Assembly: GCF_019175365.1 (NCBI RefSeq)
Contig: NZ_CP059572.1
Location: 7,626,001 to 7,690,000, forward strand
Length of the DNA: 64,000 nt
Origin: Actinomadura graeca
Lineage (GTDB): Bacteria > Actinomycetota > Actinomycetes > Streptosporangiales > Streptosporangiaceae
Direction: 5' to 3'
Below the pieces are notes generated by a model, which was not told the DNA's origin, searched no databases, and saw only the letters and a program-made list of their open reading frames with translations. A program made the translations under genes and the position numbers. This document shows, piece by piece, positions 43,377-57,439 of this stretch (position 1 is the first letter of the stretch; the number at the start of each line of letters is the position of its first letter).

Positions 43377-43417
43377 TTACGGACAGTGACGGTAAAACGG
43401 GGACGGCTTCAGGTCAA
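43377..43417 (-). promoter_or_regulatory. bldD promoter with overlapping palindrome
   Basis: On the minus strand TTGACC (43417-43412), a 17-bp spacer and TACCGT (43394-43389) make a good vegetative promoter, with start near 43382 and a leader of about 110 nt. TTAC-N11-GTAA (43377-43395) overlaps the -10 and includes AGTGA, the half-site I remember for BldD, so self-repression is plausible. Confidence 0.6.
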
Positions 43418-43636
43418 GCCGATTGGAAAAAAGCGGTCGAATCAACCGGTCTCGATCCGGGCCGCCCGGATCGCCCGGAAGCCCGGCGGGCACGGCCGGG
43501 CGGACCGTTCCCGTGCCCCATTCCGAGAGCGCGGCCTGTTCGAGTGTGACCCCTCTCACCAGGGAAGACGGGGGGACGCCCGGTGCGGGCGAGCGGGGCC
43601 CGGCTGCTACGGTGTCGGGGACAAGGCGTCCTTTAA

Positions 43637-45209
<1,573 letters not shown>

Positions 45210-45213
<4 letters not shown>

Positions 45214-46493
45214 ACCACCTGATCAGGGGCGCCCGGATCCTGGGCGGCGCGCCCGCCGACATCCTCGTGCGGGACGGGGAGATCACCGCGGTCGGGTCCG
45301 GTCTCGACGCCTCCGGCGCCGAGGTCGTGGACGCCGCGGGCCTCGTCGCGCTGCCGGGGCTGGTCGACCTGCACACCCACCTGCGCGAGCCGGGCCGGGA
45401 GGACGCCGAGACCGTCGAGTCCGGCACGAAGGCCGCCGCGATGGGCGGCTACACGGCCGTCCACGCGATGGCCAACACCGACCCGGTCGCCGACACGGCG
45501 GGCGTGGTCGAGCAGGTGTGGCGGCTCGGCCGCGAGGCCGGGTACTGCGACGTCCAGCCGGTCGGCGCCGTCACGCGGGGCATCGCGGGTGAGCAGCTCG
45601 CCGAGCTCGGCGCGATGGCCGACTCGGCCGCCCGCGTGCGGGTGTTCTCCGACGACGGGCACTGCGTCTCCGACGCGGTGATCATGCGGCGGGCGCTGGA
45701 GTACGTGAAGGCGTTCGACGGCGTCGTCGCCCAGCACGCGCAGGAGCCGCGGCTCACCGAGGGCGCGCAGATGAACGAGGGCGAGATGTCGGCGGCGCTC
45801 GGGCTGGCGGGCTGGCCCGCCGTCGCCGAGGAGGCGGTCATCGCCCGGGACGTGCTGCTCGCCCAGCACGTCGGGTCGCGGCTGCACGTCTGCCACGTCT
45901 CCACCGCCGGGTCGGTGGAGATCATCCGGTGGGCCAAGAGCAAGGGCTGCCCGGTGACCGCCGAGGTCACCCCGCACCACCTGCTGCTCGACGACGGCCG
46001 CGCCGGGACCTACGACCCGATCTACAAGGTCAACCCGCCGCTGCGCACCACCGACGACGTCGCCGCGCTGCGGCACGCCCTCGCCGATGGGACGATCGAC
46101 TGCGTCGCCACCGACCACGCCCCGCACCCGGTCGAGGCCAAGGAGACCGAGTGGGCCGTGGCCGCCATGGGCATGATCGGCCTGGAGACGGCGCTGCCCG
46201 TCGTCCAGGAGGCCATGGTGGAGACCGGCCTGCTCGACTGGGCCGGCGTCGCCGACCGGATGTCGTCCGCCCCCGCGCGCATCGGCCGCCTCTCTGGACA
46301 GGGTCGTCCGCTGGAGGCCGGTTCGCCCGCCAACATCACGCTGTACGATCCGTCGCCGCGCCGCGCCGTGGACGCGTCGGCGATGACCTCCAAGAGCCGC
46401 AACACCCCGTTCGCGGGGCTGGAGCTCCCCGGACGGGTCGTCGCCACGTTCCTGCGCGGCAGGCCGACCGTCCTCGAAGGGAAGCTCCAATGA
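45210..46493 (+). CDS. pyrC: Dihydroorotase
   Basis: 427 residues, class I type. It cyclises carbamoyl aspartate. Metal motif [20 protein letters not shown]; carbamylated-lysine and ligand regions follow in [53 protein letters not shown] and [15 protein letters not shown]. The last contains the catalytic Asp. Starts inside the pyrB stop and ends inside the carA start. Confidence 0.97.
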
Positions 46494-47607
46494 ACCCTGC
46501 TCTGCTCGTTCTGGAAGACGGCAGGGTGTTCCACGGGGTCGCGTACGGGGCCGAGGGGGAGACCTTCGGCGAGATCGTCTTCAACACCGGCATGACCGGC
46601 TACCAGGAGACGCTCACCGACCCGTCGTACGCACGGCAGATCGTGGCCATGACCGCCCCCCACATCGGCAACACCGGAGTGAACGACGAGGATCCGGAGT
46701 CGCGCCGCATCCAGGTCGCCGGTTACGTGGTCCGCGAGCCCGCGCGGGTGGCCTCCAACTGGCGCGCCACCGGCTCGCTGGGATCCGCCTTGCGCGACCA
46801 GGGCGTCGTGGGCATCGCGATGCCCGGCACGCGCGCGCTGACACGGCACCTGCGGGACAAGGGCGCGATGCGTGCCGCCATCTTCAGCGGCCCCGAGGCG
46901 CTCGCCCCCGGCGAGGAGGCGCTTCTGGAACGCGTCCGCAAGAGCCCGTCCATGGAGGGCGCGGACCTGGCCCAGCACGTCTCCACGTCCGAGGCGTACG
47001 TGCTCCCGGCGCACGGCGGGAAGCGCTACACGGTCGCCGCCGTGGACCTCGGCATCAAGTCCATGACCCCGTACCGGATGTCCGAGCGGGGTTGCGAGGT
47101 CCACGTCCTCCCGGCGTCCAGCACGGCCGAGGACATCCTCGCCCTCGGCCCGGACGGGGTGTTCTTCTCCAACGGCCCCGGAGACCCGTCGGCGGCCGGG
47201 TACGCGGTGGACGCGCTGAGGGGAGTCCTGGACGCGGGCAAGCCGTTCTTCGGCATCTGCTTCGGGAACCAGATCTTCGGGCGCGCGCTGGGCCTGCCCA
47301 CCTACAAGCTCAGGTTCGGGCACCGGGGCATCAACCAGCCCGTCCAGGACCGGACGACCGGCAAGGTCGACGTGTCCGCCCACAACCACGGCTTCGCGGT
47401 GGACGCGCCCACCGACGGGCCGTTCGACACCCCCTACGGGCGCGCCGAGGTCAGCCACGTCAACCTCAACGACGGGTGCGTGGAGGGGCTGCGGCTCCTG
47501 GAGCGGCCGGCGTTCAGCGTCCAGTACCACCCGGAGGCGGCGGCGGGCCCGCACGACGCCGCCGGTCTCTTCGACCGTTTCTGCGAGATCATGGAGGGGT
47601 CGAGGTA

Positions 47608-47608
<1 letters not shown>
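46490..47608 (+). CDS. carA: Carbamoyl-phosphate synthase, small (glutaminase) subunit
   Basis: 372 residues. It releases ammonia from glutamine for CarB. N-terminal CPSase domain ([34 protein letters not shown]) and class I amidotransferase domain with [10 protein letters not shown], the nucleophile in [16 protein letters not shown] and the HPE partner in [16 protein letters not shown] replaces the common GHQ next to the Cys, a change I believe occurs elsewhere in the phylum. TAA/ATG overlap with carB. Confidence 0.96.
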
Positions 47609-50943
<3,335 letters not shown>

Positions 50944-50948
50944 CGGCC

Positions 50949-50985
50949 GCCGGGCGGGCCGGGCGGTCGGCCCGGCCCGCCCGGC
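50949..50985 (+). terminator. Perfect 16-bp intercistronic hairpin after carB
   Basis: Arms 50949-50964 and 50970-50985, all G/C, with a 5-nt loop, 5 nt after the carB stop and 26 nt before pyrK. There is no U-tract. It may attenuate, stabilise or process the operon mRNA between the carAB and pyrKDF parts. Confidence 0.6.
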
Positions 50986-51011
50986 GGGCCCAACGAGGAG
51001 AGGGAGAGCGG

Positions 51012-51899
51012 GTGTCCGACACACCGGTGCAGACGTCGGCGACGGTCCTGACGGTCCGCCAGGTGCAGGACTACCACGCGATGACGCTGGTGGCCCCCGC
51101 CGTCGCCGAGCGGTTCAGGCCCGGCCAGTTCCTGGCGCTCGCCATCGGCGGCGAGCACACCTCCCGGCTGGCGCGCCGCTGCTTCGGCGTGCACGAGGTC
51201 AAGTCCGACTACGGCGGCACCGTCGAGATCGTGTTCGCCGACACCGAGCCCGGCACCGCCTGGCTCGCCGGGCGCCGCTCCCGCGACCAGGTCGACCTGC
51301 TCGGGCCGCTCGGCCGCCCGTTCCGCCTCCCGCGCGACCCCGTCACCTGCCTGCTCGTCGGCGGCGGCCCCGGCGGCGCCGCCGTGTTCGCGCTCGCCGA
51401 CACGCTCCTGCGGCGCGGCTGCCAGATCCACTTCGTCCTCGGCGGGCCCCACGCCAAGGCCGTGTTCGGATCGCGCATGGCGCAGCGCATCGGCGACTCC
51501 GCCACCGTCACCACCGAGGACGGCTCGATGGGCGAGCGGGGGACGGTCCGCGACGTGCTGCCCCGCGTCCTGCGCGAGACCGGCGCCGACGTCGTGTACG
51601 GGTGCGGCCCCACCGGCCTGCTGCGCGCCGTCACGCAGGCCGCCGGGGAGTTCGGGCTGCCGTCCCAGGTGTCGGTCGAGGAGTTCCTCCAGCGGACGGG
51701 CGCCTGCGGCACCGGCGTGTGCATGACGTGCATGCTCCCCGTCCACGGCGACGACGGCGTGACCCGCATGGTGCGCGCCTGCGCGGACGGGCCCGTCCTG
51801 CGCGGCGACCGCGTCCGCTGGGGCGACCTCGGCACCATCCCGTTCGACGCGCTCGGCGCGCCGCGCGTCCTCAGCGTCTCCGAAGGGGGCTCCCAGTGA
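51012..51899 (+). CDS. pyrK: Dihydroorotate dehydrogenase electron-transfer subunit
   Basis: 295 residues from a GTG with GAGGAGAGGGAG upstream. FAD domain at the N-terminus (FRPGQFLALAI, LARRCFGVHE), NAD domain with CLLVGGGPGGAAVFALAD and VVYGCGPTGLLRAV, then a 2Fe-2S cluster CGTGVCMTCMLP with a fourth Cys in VRACADGP. It carries electrons from PyrD to NAD+, so the dehydrogenase is the class 1B heteromer. Its stop overlaps the pyrD GTG. Confidence 0.95.
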   Translation: MSDTPVQTSATVLTVRQVQDYHAMTLVAPAVAERFRPGQFLALAIGGEHTSRLARRCFGVHEVKSDYGGTVEIVFADTEPGTAWLAGRRSRDQVDLLGPLGRPFRLPRDPVTCLLVGGGPGGAAVFALADTLLRRGCQIHFVLGGPHAKAVFGSRMAQRIGDSATVTTEDGSMGERGTVRDVLPRVLRETGADVVYGCGPTGLLRAVTQAAGEFGLPSQVSVEEFLQRTGACGTGVCMTCMLPVHGDDGVTRMVRACADGPVLRGDRVRWGDLGTIPFDALGAPRVLSVSEGGSQ

Positions 51900-52876
51900 G
51901 CGACCGGGTCCGGACCACCCTCGGGGCCCTGGAGCTCCCCAATCCCGTCCTGACGGCCTCCGGCTGCGGTGGGACGGGACGGGAACTCGCCCAGTTCTTC
52001 GACCTGAGCCGCCTTGGAGCGTTCGTCACCACCTCGGTGATGGCCCAAGCGCGCGCGGGCCGTCCCACCCCCCGCGTGACCGAGACACCGAGCGGCCTGC
52101 TCACCGCCATGGGGCTTCCCGGCCCCGGGATCGAAACGTTCCTGGAACGTGACCTGCCGTGGCTGATCGAGCAGGACGTCCGCGTGATCGTGTCCCTCGC
52201 GGGCAACAGCGTCGAGGAGTACGGCGACCTCGCCCTGCGGCTCCGCCACGTCCCCGGCGTCGCCGGCATCGAGGTCAACGTCGCCTGCCCCAACGTCGAG
52301 GACCGCGGCCGGATGTTCGCCCGGCACCCCTCGGCCGCCGCCGCGGTCGTCCGCGCCGTCCGCGCGCACGCCAGGCCCGGCGTGCCCGTCCTGGCCAAGC
52401 TCGCGCCCGACGTGACCGACATCGTCACGATCGCCCTCGCGTGCGTGGACGCCGGCGCCGACGGCCTCACGCTGATCAACACGCTGGAGGGCATGGCCAT
52501 CGACCCGGGGACGCTCCGGCCCGGCCTCACCGGCGTGTCGGGCGGCCTGTCCGGGCCCGCGATCCGGCCGGTCGCCGTCCACTGCGTCTACCAGGTGCAC
52601 GCCGCCCTGCCCAGCACGCCCATCGTCGGCGTCGGCGGCGTCGCCTCCGGGCTGGACGCTCTGGAGTTCATCCTCGCCGGCGCCTCCGCGGTCGCCGTCG
52701 GCACCGCGCTGTTCCACGACCCGAACGCCGGGCCGCGGGTGCTCCGCGAACTGGAGGAGGCCCTCGCGGCGCGCCGCATCGCGCGCCTCGCCGACGCCGT
52801 GGGCCTCGCGCACAAGCCCGCCGGCTACGTGCCGCCCCAGGTGCGCCCCCAAGAGCCCGAGAAGGAGACCCTGTGA
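51896..52876 (+). CDS. pyrD: Dihydroorotate dehydrogenase, class 1B catalytic subunit
   Basis: 326 residues. FMN barrel that oxidises dihydroorotate. [47 protein letters not shown] with the catalytic Cys that marks the 1B class, [33 protein letters not shown] and [15 protein letters not shown] start within the pyrK stop (GTGA). Cytosolic, in contrast to the membrane class 2 enzyme. Confidence 0.96.
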   Translation: MSDRVRTTLGALELPNPVLTASGCGGTGRELAQFFDLSRLGAFVTTSVMAQARAGRPTPRVTETPSGLLTAMGLPGPGIETFLERDLPWLIEQDVRVIVSLAGNSVEEYGDLALRLRHVPGVAGIEVNVACPNVEDRGRMFARHPSAAAAVVRAVRAHARPGVPVLAKLAPDVTDIVTIALACVDAGADGLTLINTLEGMAIDPGTLRPGLTGVSGGLSGPAIRPVAVHCVYQVHAALPSTPIVGVGGVASGLDALEFILAGASAVAVGTALFHDPNAGPRVLRELEEALAARRIARLADAVGLAHKPAGYVPPQVRPQEPEKETL

Positions 52877-53577
52877 CCGCCGCCCCCATCGCCGTCGCCC
52901 TGGACGCCCCCGACCTGGAGACGGCCGCGCGCTGGGCCACCCTGGTCACCCCGCACGTCTCCACCGTCAAGGTGGGCCTGGAGCTGTACCTGCGGTACGG
53001 GCCGGACGTCATCGCCAGCGTCCGCGGCGCCAGCCGCGTCCAGGTGTTCCTCGACCTGAAGCTGCACGACATCCCGGCGACCGTCAGCGGCGCCGCCCGC
53101 GCCGTCGCGCGGCTCAAGCCGGCCTACCTGACCGTGCACGCCGCCGGCGGGCCCGCCATGATCCGCGCGGCGGTCGAGGCGGCCCCGTCCACCGCGATCG
53201 CCGCCGTGACCGTCCTGACGTCCCTGCGGGAGGCCGACCTCACCGCGATCGGGCTCGACGGCCCCGCGCCCGACGCCGTCCGCCGCCTCGCCGTCCTCGC
53301 CGTCGAGGCGGGCGCCCAGGCGCTCGTGTGCTCCCCGCAGGAGGCCGCCGCCGTCCGCGCGGAGGTCGGCCCGGACATCGCGCTCATCACCCCCGGCGTC
53401 CGCCCGGCGGGCGCCGACGCCCAGGACCAGGCGCGGGTCGCCACCCCCGAGCAGGCCCTCGCCGCGGGCGCGGACCTGCTGGTCATCGGCCGGCCCATCA
53501 CCGGCGCGCCCGACCCCGGCGCCGCCGCCGCGGGCATCGCGGCCGCGCTGCGGCGCACCTCCGCCGGCGCCCCGTAG
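52873..53577 (+). CDS. pyrF: Orotidine 5'-phosphate decarboxylase
   Basis: 234 residues. Short type: [33 protein letters not shown], the catalytic [13 protein letters not shown] (D-x-K-x-x-D), [34 protein letters not shown] and [12 protein letters not shown]. It forms UMP. Last gene of the operon, overlapping pyrD by 4 nt. pyrE (orotate phosphoribosyltransferase) is not in this operon and must lie elsewhere. Confidence 0.97.
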   Translation: MTAAPIAVALDAPDLETAARWATLVTPHVSTVKVGLELYLRYGPDVIASVRGASRVQVFLDLKLHDIPATVSGAARAVARLKPAYLTVHAAGGPAMIRAAVEAAPSTAIAAVTVLTSLREADLTAIGLDGPAPDAVRRLAVLAVEAGAQALVCSPQEAAAVRAEVGPDIALITPGVRPAGADAQDQARVATPEQALAAGADLLVIGRPITGAPDPGAAAAGIAAALRRTSAGAP

Positions 53578-53981
53578 CCCTCGGGACGGGAGTGGCGCAC
53601 GTGTGCCGGGATGGTGGGTTCTGCTTTCTGGGCAGCGTTTAGCGCCGACCCCACTCAGGCGTGCTGGATCGTTCTTAGTCGTTTCTTCTCAATGCCAATG
53701 GGGCGGCGCCGTCTTCCACAATCCGGTACGTGGCGAACGGCCGAACTCGTTCACCTGGACACGGGGTTTGCCGGCACCGTTACTCCGAGTTGTCACGGCG
53801 GTTCCGTTGGAATCGTTTCCGCGCGGCGGCGGCCTCCGGAGGAGGCGCGGCCGAGGGCGGGAGCGAAGGGGAGCGGGGAGCGGGACGCGGCGGCGCCTCC
53901 AGGGGGCGAAACGATCTTGGCGGGCGGATTGTGACGAGGATGGCAGGCGCGGTGCGGCCCCGACGTGCGGAACGGCCCGGC

Positions 53982-53995
53982 GTGACGAGCGTCAC
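53982..53995. promoter_or_regulatory. CRP/FNR-type palindrome GTGACG-AG-CGTCAC
   Basis: Perfect 6+6 palindrome. It fits the GTG-N6-GNCAC pattern I recall for Streptomyces Crp and the GTGA-N6-TCAC core of mycobacterial CRP. It lies about 390 nt before mihF and 400 nt after pyrF, far from the promoters proposed here, so its target is unclear. Confidence 0.4.
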
Positions 53996-54260
53996 TAGCC
54001 GTCCCCGACGTGTGTTCGACGTCACATCCACGCCTCCGCGGGGGCCGGTGCGCGGGCCCGGGGGAGTGCCGGGATCATGGTCGTGCGGCCCCGTACACGG
54101 CCCGGTCGCCGCGGCAATTGGGTACTTGGTGCCGCAAATCGGGTCAGAAAGGGGGGATTTTCACGATCATGCGAAAGTCCCAGCAAGGCATGGGGATGGG
54201 GTGCCGACGGTCCTGAGTTGTGTACAATCCGTATTCAGGACACTCCGGGGAGTGATTTTC

Positions 54261-54311
54261 ATGAATTTGTGGCGGGCTAAACGGCACTTCACGTTGCCTA
54301 AAGGGGCGTGA
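54261..54311 (+). CDS. Possible 16-aa upstream open reading frame before mihF
   Basis: MNLWRAKRHFTLPKGA. GGGGAG lies 8 nt before the ATG and TACAAT (54223-54228) about 32 nt before it. The peptide is basic, with an early Trp. It could be a leader peptide or chance; only spacing supports it. Confidence 0.3.
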   Translation: MNLWRAKRHFTLPKGA

Positions 54312-54323
54312 ACTCGCTAGTTT
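54294..54323 (+). promoter_or_regulatory. Candidate mihF promoter
   Basis: TTGCCT (54294-54299), an 18-bp spacer and TAGTTT (54318-54323). The start would be near 54330, giving a 40-nt leader with GAGGTGA 7 nt before the GTG. Confidence 0.45.
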
Positions 54324-54369
54324 CCCAACCCGTCCGACTCCGTCGAGTGGAAACCTGAGGTGACCCGGC

Positions 54370-54696
54370 GTGGCTCTTCCGCCCCTAACCCCCGAACAGC
54401 GCGCCGCAGCCTTGGAGAAGGCTGCCAAGGCGCGCAAGGAGCGGGCCGAGGTTAAGAACAAGCTCAAGCACGGGGGAACCTCTCTCGCCGAGGTTCTCAA
54501 GGAGGGACAGTCCGACGACGTCATCGGAAAGATGAAGGTCTCGGCCCTCCTGGAATCGCTGCCCGGCGTGGGCAAGGTCCGTGCGAAGCAGATCATGGAG
54601 CGTCTGGGTATCGCCGAGTCCCGCCGCGTGCGGGGCCTCGGCGCGAACCAGCGCGCCTCCCTGGAGCGTGAGTTCGGCGGAAGTGCGAACCGCTGA
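54370..54696 (+). CDS. mihF: Actinobacterial integration host factor (mIHF/sIHF)
   Basis: 108 residues, GTG start after GAGGTGA. A nucleoid-associated protein unrelated to E. coli IHF; it binds and bends DNA. N-terminal helix ([20 protein letters not shown]), then [15 protein letters not shown], and the helix-two-turn-helix [20 protein letters not shown] followed by [19 protein letters not shown] that contacts DNA. Essential in mycobacteria and needed for development in Streptomyces. It overlaps gmk by 14 nt, the usual neighbour. Confidence 0.97.
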   Translation: MALPPLTPEQRAAALEKAAKARKERAEVKNKLKHGGTSLAEVLKEGQSDDVIGKMKVSALLESLPGVGKVRAKQIMERLGIAESRRVRGLGANQRASLEREFGGSANR

Positions 54697-55381
54697 CGCG
54701 CGACTCACGGACGGGCGCGGCGGCGAGTCCGCCGCGGCCGGCTCGGGTCCATCCCAGGCCGGCTCCATCCCGTCCGGCTCCGGCGCACCCATTCCTGCGC
54801 CGGACGGCTCCAAGCCACTAGGCCCGCTCCACCGGCGGCTGACGGTCCTCTCCGGGCCGTCAGGCGTCGGCAAGAGCACGGTCGTCGCCGAGATCCGGCG
54901 CTCACACCCCCGGGTGTGGCTGTCGGTCTCGGTGACCACCCGGTCCCCCCGGCCGGGTGAAAGCCACGGTGTGCAGTACTTCTTCGTCGACGACGCCGGT
55001 TTCGACCGGCTCGTCGCCGAGGGGGAGCTGCTCGAATGGGCGGAGTTCGCGGGCAACCGCTACGGCACCCCCCGCCGCCCCGTCGAGGACCGCCTCGCCC
55101 GCGGCGAGCCCGTCCTCCTGGAGATCGACCTCCAGGGCGCCAGGCAGGTCCGCCGGACCATGCCCGAAGCCCGCCTGGTCTTCCTCGCGCCCCCCTCCTG
55201 GGACGAACTCGTCCGCCGCCTCACCGGCCGCGGCACCGAACCCCCCGACGTCATCGAACGCCGCCTCGACGCCGCCCGCGTCGAACTGGCCGCCGAGAAG
55301 GAGTTCGACGTCACGCTCGTCAACACCTCCGTCCAGGACGTGTGCAATGAGCTGCTAGCCTTGATGGCTGACCGTCAGTGA
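54683..55381 (+). CDS. gmk: Guanylate kinase
   Basis: 232 residues from GTG 54683, the only good start before the P-loop and 14 nt inside mihF. GMP + ATP to GDP + ADP. P-loop [10 protein letters not shown] (58-66), [20 protein letters not shown] for GMP binding, [47 protein letters not shown] and a normal end. The first 50 residues are Gly/Ser/Pro-rich and not part of the kinase fold, an extension seen in some actinobacterial enzymes. Confidence 0.95.
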   Translation: MRTADARLTDGRGGESAAAGSGPSQAGSIPSGSGAPIPAPDGSKPLGPLHRRLTVLSGPSGVGKSTVVAEIRRSHPRVWLSVSVTTRSPRPGESHGVQYFFVDDAGFDRLVAEGELLEWAEFAGNRYGTPRRPVEDRLARGEPVLLEIDLQGARQVRRTMPEARLVFLAPPSWDELVRRLTGRGTEPPDVIERRLDAARVELAAEKEFDVTLVNTSVQDVCNELLALMADRQ

Positions 55382-55432
55382 CCCGCCGCCTCGTCGGCGG
55401 ACGGGGATCGCCGTCTAGTGGAAGGCCACCGA

Positions 55433-55687
55433 GTGGCAGCCAGCAGTGAGGGCATCACCAACCCCTCGATCGACGAGCTCCTCGAAGTCGTCGACACCAA
55501 GTACGGCCTCGTCAGCATCGCGGCCAAGCGCGCGCGGCAGATCAACGCCTACTACGCCCAGCTCGGCGAGGGCCTGCTGGAGTACGTCGGCCCCCTCGTC
55601 GAGACGCAGGTCCAGGAGAAGCCCCTCTCCATCGCCCTGCGCGAAACCCGCGAAGGACTCCTCAACGCCGAGCCCATCGAGGGGTAG
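55433..55687 (+). CDS. rpoZ: RNA polymerase omega subunit
   Basis: 84 residues from GTG 55433, 8 nt after GGAAGG (GTG 55418 is an alternative). Omega folds onto the beta-prime C-terminus and aids assembly. [40 protein letters not shown] and the helix [15 protein letters not shown] match actinobacterial RpoZ. It lies in the standard gmk-rpoZ-coaBC order. A hairpin and family B repeat follow. Confidence 0.96.
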   Translation: MAASSEGITNPSIDELLEVVDTKYGLVSIAAKRARQINAYYAQLGEGLLEYVGPLVETQVQEKPLSIALRETREGLLNAEPIEG

Positions 55688-55699
55688 TTAGGTTTTATT

Positions 55700-55750
55700 G
55701 CAGTGCCCTTGGCGTCAGGCGCTGGCGCGCCTTCCTTCCACGGGCACTGC
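55700..55750. terminator. Hairpin after rpoZ, abutting family B repeat
   Basis: GCAGTGCCC (55700-55708) pairs with GGGCACTGC (55742-55750) around a 33-nt loop, just after GGTTTTATT. Its position and flanks match the different-sequence 23-bp hairpin preceding family B copy 1. Confidence 0.55.
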
Positions 55751-55842
55751 GGCGATCGCTGCATCGCTCCGAACTCGCCACAGAGGGCTCGCTGCGCGAT
55801 CAGATCCTTGCTTCGCTCGGATCTGGCTTCGCACGCGATCGC
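55749..55842. repeat. Family B intergenic repeat, copy 2
   Basis: Second copy of 24528-24623. GCGATCGC boxes at 55752-55759 and 55835-55842, AGATCC/GGATCT hairpin at 55802-55807 and 55819-55824. In the small hairpin, G55826-C55832 replaces C24604-G24610 of copy 1, keeping the pair. The remaining gap to coaBC (55843-56027) shows no further signal apart from GT-rich sequence. Confidence 0.8.
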
Positions 55843-56027
55843 AACGTGTCCGGTCCGCTTGAGTTCAGGTACGTACCTTGTGGGCCAGGTCGCTTCGCTC
55901 CGTGTCCCGGCTCGCTGGTCGTTGCGGGTGAGGTGTGCTGGGGTGCTTCTGGGCGGGCTGGCGTGACCTGTGGTCGTGTGGCGGGTGAGAATGTGTGGCG
56001 TGGGTGTTCGGAGAGGGCTGAGGGCGT

Positions 56028-57266
56028 GTGAGTTCCGCTAGGCCGCGTGTGGTGCTGGGGGTGGGGGCCGGGATCGCCGCCTACAAGGTGTGCGAGCTCC
56101 TGCGGCGGCTCACCGAGTCCGGGCACGACGTGCACGTCGTGCCTACCGCCGATGCGCTCCGGTTCGTCGGGGAGCCCACCTGGGCGGCGCTGTCGGGCAA
56201 CCCGGTCTCCTCGCAGGTGTGGGACGGAGTCGCCGGGGTGCCGCACGTCCGGCTTGGACAAGAGGCCGACCTCGTGTTCGTCGCGCCCGCCACCGCGGAC
56301 CTGCTCGCCAAGGCCGCGCACGGTCTCGCGGGAGACCTCCTTACCAACACCCTTCTCACCGCGCGCTGCCCGGTCGTGTTCGCCCCCGCGATGCACACCG
56401 AGATGTGGGAGCACCCCGCCACCCGCGCGAACGTCGAGACGCTGCGCTCGCGCGGCGCCGTCGTCATCGACCCCGCCTCCGGGCGGCTCACCGGCAAGGA
56501 CACCGGTCCCGGGCGGCTGCCCGACCCCGCCGAGCTGTTCGAGGTCGCCCGGCATGTCCTCGCACGCGGCGCGGACGGGCGCGACCTCGCCGGGCGGCAC
56601 GTCGTCGTGTCCGCCGGGGGGACCCGCGAACCCATCGACCCGGTCCGCTTCATCGGCAACCGGTCCTCCGGGCTCCAGGGCTACGCCCTCGCCCGCACCG
56701 CCGCCGCCCGCGGCGCCCGCGTGACCCTGGTCGCCGCCAACGTCGCGCTGCCCGACCCCGCCGGAGTGCGCGTGATGCCCGTGGGATCCGCCGCCGAGAT
56801 GCGCGAGGCCGTCCTGCAGGCCGCCGCGGACGCGGACGCGGTCGTCATGGCGGCCGCCGTCGCCGACTTCCGACCCGCCGAGTACCGCGGCTCGAAGATC
56901 AAGAAGAGCGAGGACGCGGGGCCCGAGCCGATCAGGCTGAGCAGGAACGCCGACATCCTGGCCGAACTCGGCCGTGTGCGGGGCCCCGGGCAGGTGATCG
57001 TCGGCTTCGCCGCCGAGACCGACGACGTGCTGGAGAACGGACGCGCGAAGCTCGCCCGCAAGGGCAGCGACCTCCTCGTGGTGAACCAGGTCGGAGAGGA
57101 CCTGACCTTCGGCAGGCCCGACAACGCCGCGGTCGTCCTCGGCGCGGACGGATCACGCACCGACGTCCCCCGCGGTGCCAAGGAGGCCCTCGCCGAGACC
57201 GTGTGGGACCTCGTCGCGGCGCGCCTGGAACCCCGGGGTGCGAGTGACGGGTCACCGCCCGTGTGA
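56028..57266 (+). CDS. coaBC: Bifunctional phosphopantothenoylcysteine decarboxylase / phosphopantothenate--cysteine ligase
   Basis: 412 residues from GTG 56028 with GGAGAGGG upstream. CoaC half (1-185): FMN-binding VGAGIAAYKVCELLRRL, catalytic-site His in SGNPVSSQVWDG, VPHVRLGQEAD, and the PAMHTEMWEHPATRANVE segment. CoaB half: VVSAGGTREPIDPVRFIGNR for nucleotide binding, AAAVADFRP, KIKKSED, IVGFAAETDDVLENGRAKL and VVNQV. It makes 4'-phosphopantetheine for coenzyme A. Confidence 0.96.
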   Translation: MSSARPRVVLGVGAGIAAYKVCELLRRLTESGHDVHVVPTADALRFVGEPTWAALSGNPVSSQVWDGVAGVPHVRLGQEADLVFVAPATADLLAKAAHGLAGDLLTNTLLTARCPVVFAPAMHTEMWEHPATRANVETLRSRGAVVIDPASGRLTGKDTGPGRLPDPAELFEVARHVLARGADGRDLAGRHVVVSAGGTREPIDPVRFIGNRSSGLQGYALARTAAARGARVTLVAANVALPDPAGVRVMPVGSAAEMREAVLQAAADADAVVMAAAVADFRPAEYRGSKIKKSEDAGPEPIRLSRNADILAELGRVRGPGQVIVGFAAETDDVLENGRAKLARKGSDLLVVNQVGEDLTFGRPDNAAVVLGADGSRTDVPRGAKEALAETVWDLVAARLEPRGASDGSPPV

Positions 57267-57439
57267 CGGGGCGCACGCCGCTCTGGCGCCGCTTTGGCGG
57301 TGCCCGAGCCCGATCCCGCTAGACTCGCCACCAGACCTGTAGGGAATTACCTGGGGGAGGGGCGGCGTCCCTCCGCCGGACTCGACAAGACATCCGTCCT
57401 GCGACGTCAGTCAGCAGCCGCTGCAAGGAGTTCACGTAC

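Larger units (their letters stand above)
53578..54369. other. 792-nt intergenic region upstream of mihF
   Basis: No convincing long gene. The second half (about 54110-54330) is clearly richer in A+T than the rest of the window. It contains a CRP-type palindrome, a TACAAT hexamer at 54223-54228, a possible 16-codon open frame with its own ribosome-binding site, and a candidate mihF promoter. The first half shows no clear signal to me. Confidence 0.6.

Noticed and set aside
53730..54311. 193-codon frame upstream of mihF
   Set aside because: Arg/Gly-rich with no fold, no ribosome-binding site at its start; only the last 16 codons have a plausible initiation signal.
57267..57439. Possible SAM riboswitch before metK
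   Set aside because: A GC-rich hairpin is present but none of the SAM-I, SAM-II or SAM-IV core sequences could be recognised.
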